Shown: piece after piece, positions 54,475 through 61,738 of the stretch
Layout of the letters: each line of letters starts with the position of its first letter
Position numbering within the stretch: the stretch's first letter is position 1
Assembly: GCF_010131535.1 (NCBI RefSeq)
Contig: NZ_WUBS01000007.1
Span: 124,001-188,000 of the forward strand
Direction of reading: 5' to 3'
Length of the DNA: 64,000 bases
Source: Acerihabitans arboris
GTDB lineage: Bacteria > Pseudomonadota > Gammaproteobacteria > Enterobacterales > Enterobacteriaceae
The notes under the pieces: generated by a model
The model's database searches: none
What the model saw: the letters and a program-made list of their open reading frames with translations, nothing else
Told to the model about the DNA's origin: nothing
Made by a program: the position numbers and the translations under genes

Positions 54475-55473
54475 ATGGTCATGAAACATGAGTCAAAGCC
54501 GGGCGGCCGCGCCAAGATTGCCGTCGCCGGCCATCCCGGCACGCCATTCGCCACGGCAAAACCCGCGCATGCCCCCGATACCCGCGACCCGGGGTATATT
54601 GATATTCATGCCCACCTGAGCCAGATGGTCCATACCCTGGCCCCTCTTAAGGTCGATGTGCTGCTCGAGGGCGAAACCGGCACCGGCAAAGATACCCTGG
54701 CCCGCCGTATTTACCAGTTATCCACCTGCCGCGGCCCGCTGGTGCCGGTCAACTGCGCGGCCATACCCGAGAACCTGGCGGAAAGCGAGCTGTTCGGCGT
54801 GATGTCGGGCGCCTATACCGGCGCCAGTCATTCGCGCGCCGGCTACGTCGAGTCCGCCGACGGCGGCGTGCTGTTTCTGGATGAAATCGACAGCATGCCG
54901 CTCACGCTGCAGGCAAAACTGCTGCGGGTGCTGGAAACCCGATCCATTCAGCGGCTCGGCAGCACGCGTCAGGTCGCGCTCAATTTCCGGGTTATCGCCG
55001 CGTCGCAAAAACCCCTGCAGGAGCTGATGGAACAAGGCAGTTTTCGTTGCGATCTTTTTTTCCGCCTGTCGACGATAAAAATCGAAACCCCCACCGTGCG
55101 CTCCCACGCCGATCTGATCATTCCCATGTTCCGTCATTTCACCCAGGAGGCCGCGCTGCGCCTGCAGATGGTGCTGCCCCCCTGCCCGCCCGCGCTCGAT
55201 CAGGCGCTGCTGCTGCACAGCTGGCCGGGGAATATCCGTGAGTTAAAAGCGGCGGCCGTGCGGTTTGTCCTGGGCCTGCCGCCGCTCTGCCTCGAGGCGC
55301 AGCCGGAGCGCGGCACCACCTTATTAAAAGAACGCATGCGGCAAATTGAACGCAGCCTGATTAAAGAATGTTTGCATCGGCATGGACACCGCATTGACGA
55401 GGTGGTCAATGAATTAGGCATTCCCCGGCGCACGCTGTATCACCGGCTTAAATCACTGAATATCGTCGGTTGA
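54475..55473 (+). CDS. hrpS: HrpS, sigma-54 enhancer-binding activator of the Hrp regulon
   Basis: The 332-residue protein is an AAA+ enhancer-binding protein: Walker A GETGTGKD (near residue 68), the sigma-54 contact loop GAYTGA, Walker B GVLFLDEID, the arginine-finger region, and a C-terminal Fis-type helix-turn-helix (HRIDEVVNELGIPRRTLYHRL). There is no receiver domain, as in HrpS/HrpR. It activates hrpL transcription with sigma-54. The ATG at 54475 has AGGAGA; an upstream in-frame ATG at 54412 does not. The hrpA operon follows 165 bp downstream. The hrpL gene is not in the window, so its target is presumably beyond. Confidence 0.92.
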   Translation: MVMKHESKPGGRAKIAVAGHPGTPFATAKPAHAPDTRDPGYIDIHAHLSQMVHTLAPLKVDVLLEGETGTGKDTLARRIYQLSTCRGPLVPVNCAAIPENLAESELFGVMSGAYTGASHSRAGYVESADGGVLFLDEIDSMPLTLQAKLLRVLETRSIQRLGSTRQVALNFRVIAASQKPLQELMEQGSFRCDLFFRLSTIKIETPTVRSHADLIIPMFRHFTQEAALRLQMVLPPCPPALDQALLLHSWPGNIRELKAAAVRFVLGLPPLCLEAQPERGTTLLKERMRQIERSLIKECLHRHGHRIDEVVNELGIPRRTLYHRLKSLNIVG

Positions 55474-55557
55474 ATTAAATCACGGTGACCCCGCCGCCGG
55501 ATAAAACGGCGCCATTATCAATCCGGCCCGTTGTTTATAAAAAAAATCTTTTTGCCT

Positions 55558-55585
55558 GGAACCCAAGGTTCGCTATTACCACTTA
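55558..55585 (+). promoter_or_regulatory. hrp box for the hrpA operon
   Basis: GGAACC-N15-CCACTTA fits the Hrp-promoter consensus exactly. It lies 52 bp upstream of the hrpA ATG and should drive the hrpA-hrpB-hrcJ-hrpD-hrpE-hrpF-hrpG-hrcC-hrpT-hrpV operon. Confidence 0.9.
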
Positions 55586-55637
55586 ACTAGCGAAGGTTAG
55601 CGAATTTATTTCCCATCCAAAGCAAAAGGAGTTAATT

Positions 55638-55889
55638 ATGGCAGGTTCAGTCAGCGGCACAGCGTCCAGCGCAATCACCTCGGCGTCCAATGCAGTAAAT
55701 ACAGTGGAGACCGGCGTAAGCAATGCCAGCGCGGAATCGCAAATGCAGGATATTATGTCCGGCATGCGCCAGGACAGCATTGATAATATGAAACTGCAGC
55801 GCGATATGAACAAAGTGAAACAGTTCAGCGACACCATGACCCAGGGTGCCAGCGCCGCCGCTTCGCAAAAAATCAACTTCGGCAGTTAA
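55638..55889 (+). CDS. hrpA: HrpA, type III Hrp pilus subunit
   Basis: This 83-residue protein has the HrpA profile: small, Ser/Ala/Thr-rich N-terminal half (residues 1-35), no Cys, then a long charged amphipathic C-terminal helix (IDNMKLQRDMNKVKQF) ending KINFGS. It polymerises into the Hrp pilus, the conduit from bacterium to host. AAAGGAGTTAATT precedes the ATG. It is the first gene after the hrp box. It is longer than E. amylovora HrpA (about 65 residues). Confidence 0.85.
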   Translation: MAGSVSGTASSAITSASNAVNTVETGVSNASAESQMQDIMSGMRQDSIDNMKLQRDMNKVKQFSDTMTQGASAAASQKINFGS

Positions 55890-55985
55890 TATCGCCTTTA
55901 CGCAGTTGATAAATAACGTCAGGCGGGCGCTCGATTTATTATGCCCGCCGCTCTCATCCGCATTATCACCAGAAAACCCGCCATT

Positions 55986-56351
55986 ATGAAAATGACCGAA
56001 ATACCGCAAACGGCCACGCCGCCGGCGATTACCGGCGACGCCGGCCTGCCGCATCAGCCCGGACAGGCCGATATCCAGTGGTTCGCCGCCGAGCTGAACC
56101 GCGCTGATTCCTCCACCGGCGCGCCGTCGGCGCAGGGGTTTATCCCGGAACTGGCCGCCGCCCTGAAACGCGGCGGGCAGCGCAGGAAAAATGCCTTCGA
56201 CGACCTGCAAAAAGCGTCGCGATCCACCAATATCCTGGTTCTGAACCAGGCGACGGAATCCTTATCGGATGCCTATGTGGAAACCTTGATGAATGCCAAG
56301 ATCGTGTCCAAGGCGGTACAAAGCATCGATAAACTGACCAACCTGCAATAA
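55986..56351 (+). CDS. hrpB: HrpB, type III inner-rod protein (SctI-like)
   Basis: The 121-residue product ends in a helix pair (STNILVLNQATESLSDAYVETLM and AKIVSKAVQSIDKLTNLQ, partly) that resembles the inner-rod proteins PrgJ/YscI, in line with HrpB. The N-terminal half is variable, with Pro and Thr, and polar. The start is placed at the ATG at 55986; an in-frame ATG at 55941 precedes a hydrophobic, unrelated stretch. It is located between hrpA and hrcJ as in other Hrp operons, and hrcJ begins two bases after its stop. Confidence 0.75.
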   Translation: MKMTEIPQTATPPAITGDAGLPHQPGQADIQWFAAELNRADSSTGAPSAQGFIPELAAALKRGGQRRKNAFDDLQKASRSTNILVLNQATESLSDAYVETLMNAKIVSKAVQSIDKLTNLQ

Positions 56352-56353
56352 TC

Positions 56354-57127
56354 ATGATGATAACGGTCCTGGTGCGGAAATTCCTGGCCCCGCTGGCACT
56401 GCTGGCGTTACTTGCCGGCTGTGGCGACAACAGCGTGTTATTTAGCGGACTGGCGGAAAACGACGCCAACGATATTATCGCGGCGCTTAACCAGCATCAT
56501 ATCGCGGTGCAAAAACAGATCGAAAAAACCGGCGTGGCTATTACCATTGACGCCAATGATATTGAGCGCAGCGTACAAATACTTAACTCCGCCGGCCTGC
56601 CGCGTAAAGCGCGCACCAATCTCGGCGAGGTTTTCCAGAAAAGCGGCGTGATCTCCAGTCCCATGGAGGAGCGGGCGCGTTATATCTATGCCCTGTCCCA
56701 GGAAGTGGAATCCACCCTGGCGCAGATTGACGGCGTGGTGGTCGCCCGGGTGCATGTGGTCCTGCCCGAACGCATTGCCCCCGGCGAGCCGGTGCAGCCC
56801 GCCTCGGCATCGGTGTTTATCAAATATCACGACACCCTGGATCCGGACAGCATCGAACCCAGGATCCGCCGTCTGGTTGCCACCAGCATTCCAGGGCTGT
56901 CGGGCAAGAGCGACAAGGATCTGGCAATTGTTTTTGTGCCGGCTCAGACCTACGAGGATCGCATCGAACAGGTCAGGCTGGGACCGTTTCAACTGACGCC
57001 CGGGCAGTATTCGCTGGTGAAATGGCTGGCGGGCGCCATGGTCGCGCTGCTGCTGACGGGCCTTGGGATTGTATTATTCCGGCCGGGCAGGAAAAAACCC
57101 GCCAAGCCCGCGGCGGCGGGTAAATAA
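56354..57127 (+). CDS. hrcJ: HrcJ, type III inner-membrane ring lipoprotein (SctJ)
   Basis: The 257-residue lipoprotein has a signal peptide and lipobox LLAGC (Cys near residue 22), ring-building motifs VLFSGLAENDANDIIAALN (partial), NSAGLPRKARTNLGEVF and PERIAPGEPVQPASASVFIKY (partial), and a C-terminal membrane helix (residues ~222-243) followed by a basic tail. It forms the MS-ring-like inner ring of the basal body. Length and motifs are those of SctJ/YscJ. Translational coupling with hrpB and hrpD is likely because spacings are 2-3 bases. Confidence 0.95.
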   Translation: MMITVLVRKFLAPLALLALLAGCGDNSVLFSGLAENDANDIIAALNQHHIAVQKQIEKTGVAITIDANDIERSVQILNSAGLPRKARTNLGEVFQKSGVISSPMEERARYIYALSQEVESTLAQIDGVVVARVHVVLPERIAPGEPVQPASASVFIKYHDTLDPDSIEPRIRRLVATSIPGLSGKSDKDLAIVFVPAQTYEDRIEQVRLGPFQLTPGQYSLVKWLAGAMVALLLTGLGIVLFRPGRKKPAKPAAAGK

Positions 57128-57129
57128 CC

Positions 57130-57738
57130 ATGTCCGACGCCCTGCCCTCCCGGGATGATCGCGCGGCGCAGCTGCAATGGCTGGCATGGTGGAGCCGGGC
57201 CTGCTGGCAACGCGCCGATCCCGGCTGGCGCGGCGCCGCCTTTTTTGCTTATTCCCCGGATCTGCAGGCCAGGCTGGGACGTTATCATGCTCTGGAGATC
57301 GGGCCGGCTTGCGGCATCAGCCGGAATGCGCTGCCGGGGCCGCCCGAACACCTGGTCCTGGCGCTGTCGGCGCTGTCGGCGGATGAGCTCGGCACGGCGC
57401 TGGCGCTGGCGGCCGAAACCTGCGCGCCGCAGGGCGCGGGGTCCCGGCTTGGCCCGGCGCGAAAAATAGGGTGCCGCCGCCTGGCAAAAGCGCTGCGCCC
57501 CGAAGGCTGGCTGCCGGAAGAGCCGGCGATAAGCGCGCGGACGGCGGGCCTGTTCCTGCTGCGCGCGGCCACCCCCGCCAGCTGGCCGCGCCTGCGGCTG
57601 CAATTTCCACCCGGCGAGGTCGAACGGGCGGAACGGATGCCCATGCGGCCGTTGCCCATGGGCCGGCTACGCGCCCTGTGGGCGGCGGCGATCTGGCAAA
57701 GCCAGCAACCAGGGGAGCCCCACCATGTGGATAGTTAA
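57130..57738 (+). CDS. hrpD: HrpD, SctK-like basal-body cytoplasmic component
   Basis: The 202-residue protein is rich in Trp, Leu, Arg and Ala and has no membrane helix. The position between hrcJ and hrpE and the size fit HrpD, a SctK-type component of the sorting platform. Sequence motifs are few (AAQLQWLAWWSRACWQ at the start). The ATG at 57130 follows the hrcJ stop by two bases, and the last 14 bases overlap hrpE. The gene name rests mainly on synteny. Confidence 0.7.
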   Translation: MSDALPSRDDRAAQLQWLAWWSRACWQRADPGWRGAAFFAYSPDLQARLGRYHALEIGPACGISRNALPGPPEHLVLALSALSADELGTALALAAETCAPQGAGSRLGPARKIGCRRLAKALRPEGWLPEEPAISARTAGLFLLRAATPASWPRLRLQFPPGEVERAERMPMRPLPMGRLRALWAAAIWQSQQPGEPHHVDS

Positions 57739-58453
57739 AAAGATCGCGCTGCCCGCCGGCGCGCTGGCCGGGGCCGGGCCGCTGCTGCGCGCCGGGCAAC
57801 TGGCCGGACATCTGCGGGCGCTGGATATCCTGGCGCAGGCGAGTCAACAGGCCGACGACATCATACGGCAGGCGCGCTCGCAGGCCGACGCGCTGTTAGC
57901 GGACGCGCGGGATGAAGCGCGCGCGCAAACCCAGGCCGCCGTTGCCGAACGCCAGCAGGCGTTTTTGCAACAAGCCGACGCCCTGCTGCTGGACTGGCAG
58001 CGCCAGCGCCGGGAGTGGCAAGAGGCGCTGTTGCCCCGCGCCGAACTCTTGCTGGGCCAGGCCCTGGCACAACTGGGCGGCGCGCTGCCGGCCGGGGAAC
58101 GGCTGCACGCCTTGCTGCATCAACTGCTGCGGGCGCAGGGCGACGCGGAGCAGGCCACGCTGTGGTGCCATCCGGACCAGCAGGCATCGGCCAGGGCATG
58201 GCTGGCGGCGCGGCCCCACCTTGACTGGCGGCTTAAGACCCGTGCGCGCCAGGACCTCCAGTCCGTGCTGCTGGTGACGCAGCACGGCGAACTGTCCCTG
58301 GACTGGGGACAATTGCTGGCCCGGCTGCCGGGCGGCGGCGGGACATTCCCTACGCCCCCGGTTACGGCGCGGGAAAATTTATCCGCGCAGGGAACCGGCG
58401 AGGCGCCCAGGTTACTCAATAGTACCCCGTTTACTGAGGAGTACCCGAAATGA
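57725..58453 (+). CDS. hrpE: HrpE, type III ATPase-stator protein (SctL-like)
   Basis: The 242-residue protein has a long Ala/Gln/Arg-rich coiled coil at residues ~38-95 (DDIIRQARSQADALLADARDEARAQTQAA, partly) as in SctL/YscL/FliH, which link the ATPase to the sorting platform. The ATG lies inside the hrpD end (14-base overlap), and the stop overlaps the hrpF start (four bases), so translation is coupled. A SctL identity is supported by coiled coil and synteny. Confidence 0.8.
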   Translation: MWIVKKIALPAGALAGAGPLLRAGQLAGHLRALDILAQASQQADDIIRQARSQADALLADARDEARAQTQAAVAERQQAFLQQADALLLDWQRQRREWQEALLPRAELLLGQALAQLGGALPAGERLHALLHQLLRAQGDAEQATLWCHPDQQASARAWLAARPHLDWRLKTRARQDLQSVLLVTQHGELSLDWGQLLARLPGGGGTFPTPPVTARENLSAQGTGEAPRLLNSTPFTEEYPK

Positions 58454-58674
58454 GTTCCGATCCCATTCAGCGCCGTTTAATCCAGGAAGTGGTCAGCACG
58501 CAAAACAGCATGGCCAGCGTCGCCCAGCAGGACGCCGGCCAGCCCTATGATATCGGCGATATGTACGCGTTTAACTTCGCCTTGCAGGACGTCGCCAACG
58601 CCAACTGGGCCAACTCGCAGTATACGCAATATAAATATGGCATCAGCAAGGCCATTATTAATGCCATCAACTGA
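58450..58674 (+). CDS. hrpF: HrpF, small Hrp needle-type/accessory protein
   Basis: The 74-residue polar protein (LIQEVVSTQNSMASVAQQ, FALQDVANANWANSQYTQYKY) sits at the hrpF position between hrpE and hrpG. Its size and helical, Asn/Gln-rich pattern resemble enterobacterial and Pseudomonas HrpF. The start codon overlaps the hrpE stop, and its end overlaps hrpG by 14 bases. No function is proved for HrpF beyond being required for secretion. Confidence 0.75.
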   Translation: MSSDPIQRRLIQEVVSTQNSMASVAQQDAGQPYDIGDMYAFNFALQDVANANWANSQYTQYKYGISKAIINAIN

Positions 58675-59038
58675 ACTGGCGTCGGTTATCGACGCCTGGT
58701 TCGCCCGCGGCGATCCGCAGTTGGATATCACCGTCGACGCCGTGCCGCTCAGCCTGTTGCGCCGCGCGGGCGGTTTTTTTTGCGTTACCCGGCTGACCCT
58801 GGATCGCCCGGTGGACGATCGGGTTATCCAGGCCGCGCTGCACCTCACCGGGCCGGCGCTCTCCCGTTACCCCCGCGCCGGCGCGCTGTCGCTGCATGAT
58901 GAAATCCACTGCCTGTGTCTGATTGCATCGCTGCCGCGGGACAACGGCCGGTACGCCCTGGGCCTGATGGAAACCCTGGTCAACCAATGCGAAGCCTGGC
59001 AGGACATCCTGCGGCGGGTGTTAAAAACCCGTTACTGA
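58661..59038 (+). CDS. hrpG: HrpG, type III chaperone-like protein
   Basis: This 125-residue product has the length and pattern of HrpG: an acidic-hydrophobic N-terminus (MPSTELASVIDAWFARGD) and a C-terminal helix (MLETLVNQCEAW-like, here METLVNQCEAWQ). It is related in shape to CesT/SctY-type cytosolic chaperones. The ATG at 58661 overlaps the hrpF end by 14 bases. It precedes hrcC by 32 bp. The functional name depends on synteny. Confidence 0.7.
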   Translation: MPSTELASVIDAWFARGDPQLDITVDAVPLSLLRRAGGFFCVTRLTLDRPVDDRVIQAALHLTGPALSRYPRAGALSLHDEIHCLCLIASLPRDNGRYALGLMETLVNQCEAWQDILRRVLKTRY

Positions 59039-59070
59039 CTGAAATCGTTTTATTTTCCAAGGAGAACAGC

Positions 59071-61155
59071 GTGTCCGTATCGCCTGACCGTTCGCCAAAC
59101 CGGATCCTGCCTGCGCGCAGGCTCCTGCCGTTGCTGATGCTGCTTTGCGCCGGCGTGCCCACGGCGCGCGCCGCGACCCCGGAAGAGTGGAAGGACGGCG
59201 CCTACGCCTATTCCGCCGACAATACCCCGCTACAGGGTATCCTGCGGGATTTTGCCGGCAGCCACGGCGTCGATATCAACGCCGTCCATCTGGCGCAAAC
59301 ACCGGTAAGCGGTCGCCTGCGCGCCGACAATGCCGAGGCGTTCCTCAACCGGCTGGCGCTGGAATACCGTCTCCAGTGGTTTGTGTATAACAACACCCTG
59401 TATGTCAGCCCGCAGTCCGAACAAGTTTCCCGACGACTGAAAATCGGCCAGGACACCGCGGACCTCAAGCAGGCGCTGGAAGGCGTGGGCTTGCTGGAAT
59501 CGCGTTTTGGCTGGGGCGAACTGCCGGACGACGGCGCGGTGCTGGTCACCGGACCGCGGCAATACGTGGATTTGATTGCCGATTTCAGCAAAAAATCCGA
59601 GCCGGAACCGGCCGAGGATACCAATAAAATGATGATGGCGTTTCCTTTGCGTTACGCCGATGTGGCCGACCGCACCATTAAATACCGCGATCAAACGCTG
59701 GTGGTGCCCGGCGTGGCCAGCATATTAAATGAACTGCTGGGCCAGCAGGGCGGCGTGGGCGGCGGGCAGGACAACCAGGGCGGCCAGAACGCCATGGCCG
59801 GCGAGGCCCAGGCGCAGAGCAAAGGCATCATGGACCAGATGCTGCGCCGCTATACCCGCCAGGGCAGCGCGGCGACGGCCGGTCCCACCGGCGACCGGCT
59901 CGCCGGCAAGGTCTCGGCGGACGTGCGCAATAATATCCTGCTGGTACGCGACGATAAAAAGCTGCGGGCGGATTACCAATCGCTGGTCTCAAGTATTGAC
60001 GTGCCGCAAAAGCTGGTGGAAATAGACGCGATTATCGTGGATATCGACCGCAGCCAGCTGGCCCGTCTGTCCAGCAACTGGTCCGGTCAGGCCGGCAATG
60101 TGACCGGCGGCGCCAGTATGCTCACCGGCAACAGCACGTTATTCGTCACCGATTTCCAGCGTTTCTTCGCCGATATCCAGGCGCTGGAGGGCGAAGGCAC
60201 CGCGGCCATTATCGCCAATCCGTCGGTGCTGACCCTGGAAAATCAGCCCGCCGTCATCGATTTCAGCGATACGGCGTTTATCAAGGCGGTGGGCGAACGC
60301 GTGGCGGACATCCAATCGGTCACGGCGGGCACCAGCCTGCGCGTGACGCCCCGATCGATTGCCGGCGCGGCGACCCGACCCGCCATCCAGCTGATGGTCG
60401 ACGTGGAGGACGGCAAGCTTAATACCGATGAAAACAATACCGCCACCGGCACGCAGAACGGCGTGATCAGCACCCAGGCGCTGGTGCAGGAGAGCCGTTC
60501 GCTGGTAATGGGCGGCTTCCATACCAAACACAGCGGCGACGATGAGCGGCGCGTGCCGATCCTGGGCCGGATCCCGTTTATCGGCAAACTGTTCAGCGCC
60601 AATAACCGCACCATCTCCCAGCGCGAGCGCCTGTTTATCATCACCCCCCATCTGGTCGGCGATCAGGTCGACCCATCGCGCTATGTCGACGCGGAAAACC
60701 GTAACCAGGTGAGCGATACCCTGCGCGATATCGGCCGCCGCCACCAGTCCGGCGACACCAAGCGCCTGATAGAAAGCGCGATGCGCGATCTGGTGGAAAA
60801 TCGCGTGCCGGCGGGCATGGAGACCAATGCCAGCGGGCCGGCGCTGAGCTCGCTATGCGCTATTCCGCTGACGTTTCGCAGCGGCAACCGCCACCAGTGG
60901 TATCACAACAACAGCCTGCGCCTGACGGCGGGGGTTATCACCAATACCGGCCGGCAAACCGCCCGCTTTGACGAGGCGTCCTGCCGCGGTGCCCGCACGC
61001 TGGCGGTGGCCGCCTGGCCCCATTCCGAGCTGGCGCCCGGCGAATCCACCGAAGTGTATGTCGCCTGGGACGACGGCATTCCGTCATCGCCCGCGCGCGC
61101 GTCGCTGCTGTCGGCAACCGACGCCGGCGGCCGCCAACTACCATCACCACGCTGA
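59071..61155 (+). CDS. hrcC: HrcC, type III outer-membrane secretin (SctC)
   Basis: The 694-residue secretin has a signal peptide (residues 1-31, LLPLLMLLCAGVPTARA), N-domains (residues ~35-330), and the secretin core (~330-600) with PSVLTLENQPAVIDF, SLVMGGFHTKHSGDDERRVPILGRIPFIGKLF (partial). A C-terminal extension of about 90 residues after the core is typical of HrcC pilotin-binding regions. The start is GTG at 59071 with AAGGAGA before it; an in-frame ATG at 58915 lies within hrpG. It forms the outer-membrane ring, and the next gene, hrpT, encodes its partner lipoprotein. Confidence 0.94.
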   Translation: MSVSPDRSPNRILPARRLLPLLMLLCAGVPTARAATPEEWKDGAYAYSADNTPLQGILRDFAGSHGVDINAVHLAQTPVSGRLRADNAEAFLNRLALEYRLQWFVYNNTLYVSPQSEQVSRRLKIGQDTADLKQALEGVGLLESRFGWGELPDDGAVLVTGPRQYVDLIADFSKKSEPEPAEDTNKMMMAFPLRYADVADRTIKYRDQTLVVPGVASILNELLGQQGGVGGGQDNQGGQNAMAGEAQAQSKGIMDQMLRRYTRQGSAATAGPTGDRLAGKVSADVRNNILLVRDDKKLRADYQSLVSSIDVPQKLVEIDAIIVDIDRSQLARLSSNWSGQAGNVTGGASMLTGNSTLFVTDFQRFFADIQALEGEGTAAIIANPSVLTLENQPAVIDFSDTAFIKAVGERVADIQSVTAGTSLRVTPRSIAGAATRPAIQLMVDVEDGKLNTDENNTATGTQNGVISTQALVQESRSLVMGGFHTKHSGDDERRVPILGRIPFIGKLFSANNRTISQRERLFIITPHLVGDQVDPSRYVDAENRNQVSDTLRDIGRRHQSGDTKRLIESAMRDLVENRVPAGMETNASGPALSSLCAIPLTFRSGNRHQWYHNNSLRLTAGVITNTGRQTARFDEASCRGARTLAVAAWPHSELAPGESTEVYVAWDDGIPSSPARASLLSATDAGGRQLPSPR

Positions 61156-61167
61156 GAGGGACCCCCA

Positions 61168-61353
61168 ATGTACCGCATCATCATGCTGTCCGCGCTGGCC
61201 GCGTTGTTAAGCGCCTGCGCCCGGCCGGAAATGGCCGGTTGCAACGATATCAGCTGCCGCCCGGTCTCGGACCCGCATAGCCTGAGCGTGTGGTGGCAGC
61301 CCGACCTGCGCAACGGCGCGTGGGATTATACCCGCCTGTCGGTGAACGAATAA
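61168..61353 (+). CDS. hrpT: HrpT, outer-membrane lipoprotein (secretin pilotin-like)
   Basis: The 61-residue lipoprotein has a signal peptide ending in lipobox LLSAC (Cys near residue 17), followed by a short domain with two further Cys and VWWQPDLRNGAWDY. HrpT is a small lipoprotein needed for HrcC targeting in Hrp systems. Twelve bases separate it from hrcC. It overlaps hrpV by one base (TAATG). Confidence 0.88.
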   Translation: MYRIIMLSALAALLSACARPEMAGCNDISCRPVSDPHSLSVWWQPDLRNGAWDYTRLSVNE

Positions 61354-61682
61354 TGGACGTTGACACCCTGCCGGCGTTTCTACAGGCCATCGGGCGGCGC
61401 CAGGCATGCCGGTGGCGCTACCGGCCGGATATCATTCTCGCCTGCGCCTTCCCGGCCAGGCCGGTGCTGACGCTGCGCATCGACGGCTATGCCCATTTGT
61501 GGGATCTGCTGCGCCAGATGCTGACCGATCGTTACCAGGAACCGGCGCGCTACGACGGTTTTTATGTCGGCGTGGAGGCCCCCGCCACCCTGGCGGTGTT
61601 TTACCGGCCGCAGGAGGAGGCAACGGACATTGATTATCGCGAGGGGATTATGCGGATGCTGGCCCTGGCGCGGCTGGATTGA
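61353..61682 (+). CDS. hrpV: HrpV, negative regulator of HrpS
   Basis: The 109-residue protein is placed after hrpT as in all Hrp1 clusters. HrpV binds HrpS and limits its activity, with HrpG relieving the block in Pseudomonas. The N-terminal VDTLPAFLQAIG and the YGFYVGVEAP-like strand (here YDGFYVGVEAPATLAVF) fit. The ATG overlaps the hrpT stop. With hrpS and hrpG in the window, the regulatory circuit is represented. Confidence 0.8.
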   Translation: MDVDTLPAFLQAIGRRQACRWRYRPDIILACAFPARPVLTLRIDGYAHLWDLLRQMLTDRYQEPARYDGFYVGVEAPATLAVFYRPQEEATDIDYREGIMRMLALARLD

Positions 61683-61697
61683 TTGGCCCGCGGGGAT

Positions 61698-61723
61698 TAC
61701 CGGCGCGCCCTGGCGCGCCGGTA
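61698..61723. terminator. Bidirectional hairpin between hrpV and the effector gene
   Basis: TACCGGCGCG and CGCGCCGGTA form a 10-bp stem with a 6-base loop, 15 bp after the hrpV stop and 15 bp before the end of the convergent gene. It can terminate both transcripts. Confidence 0.65.
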
Positions 61724-61738
61724 AGGATCCTTATAACA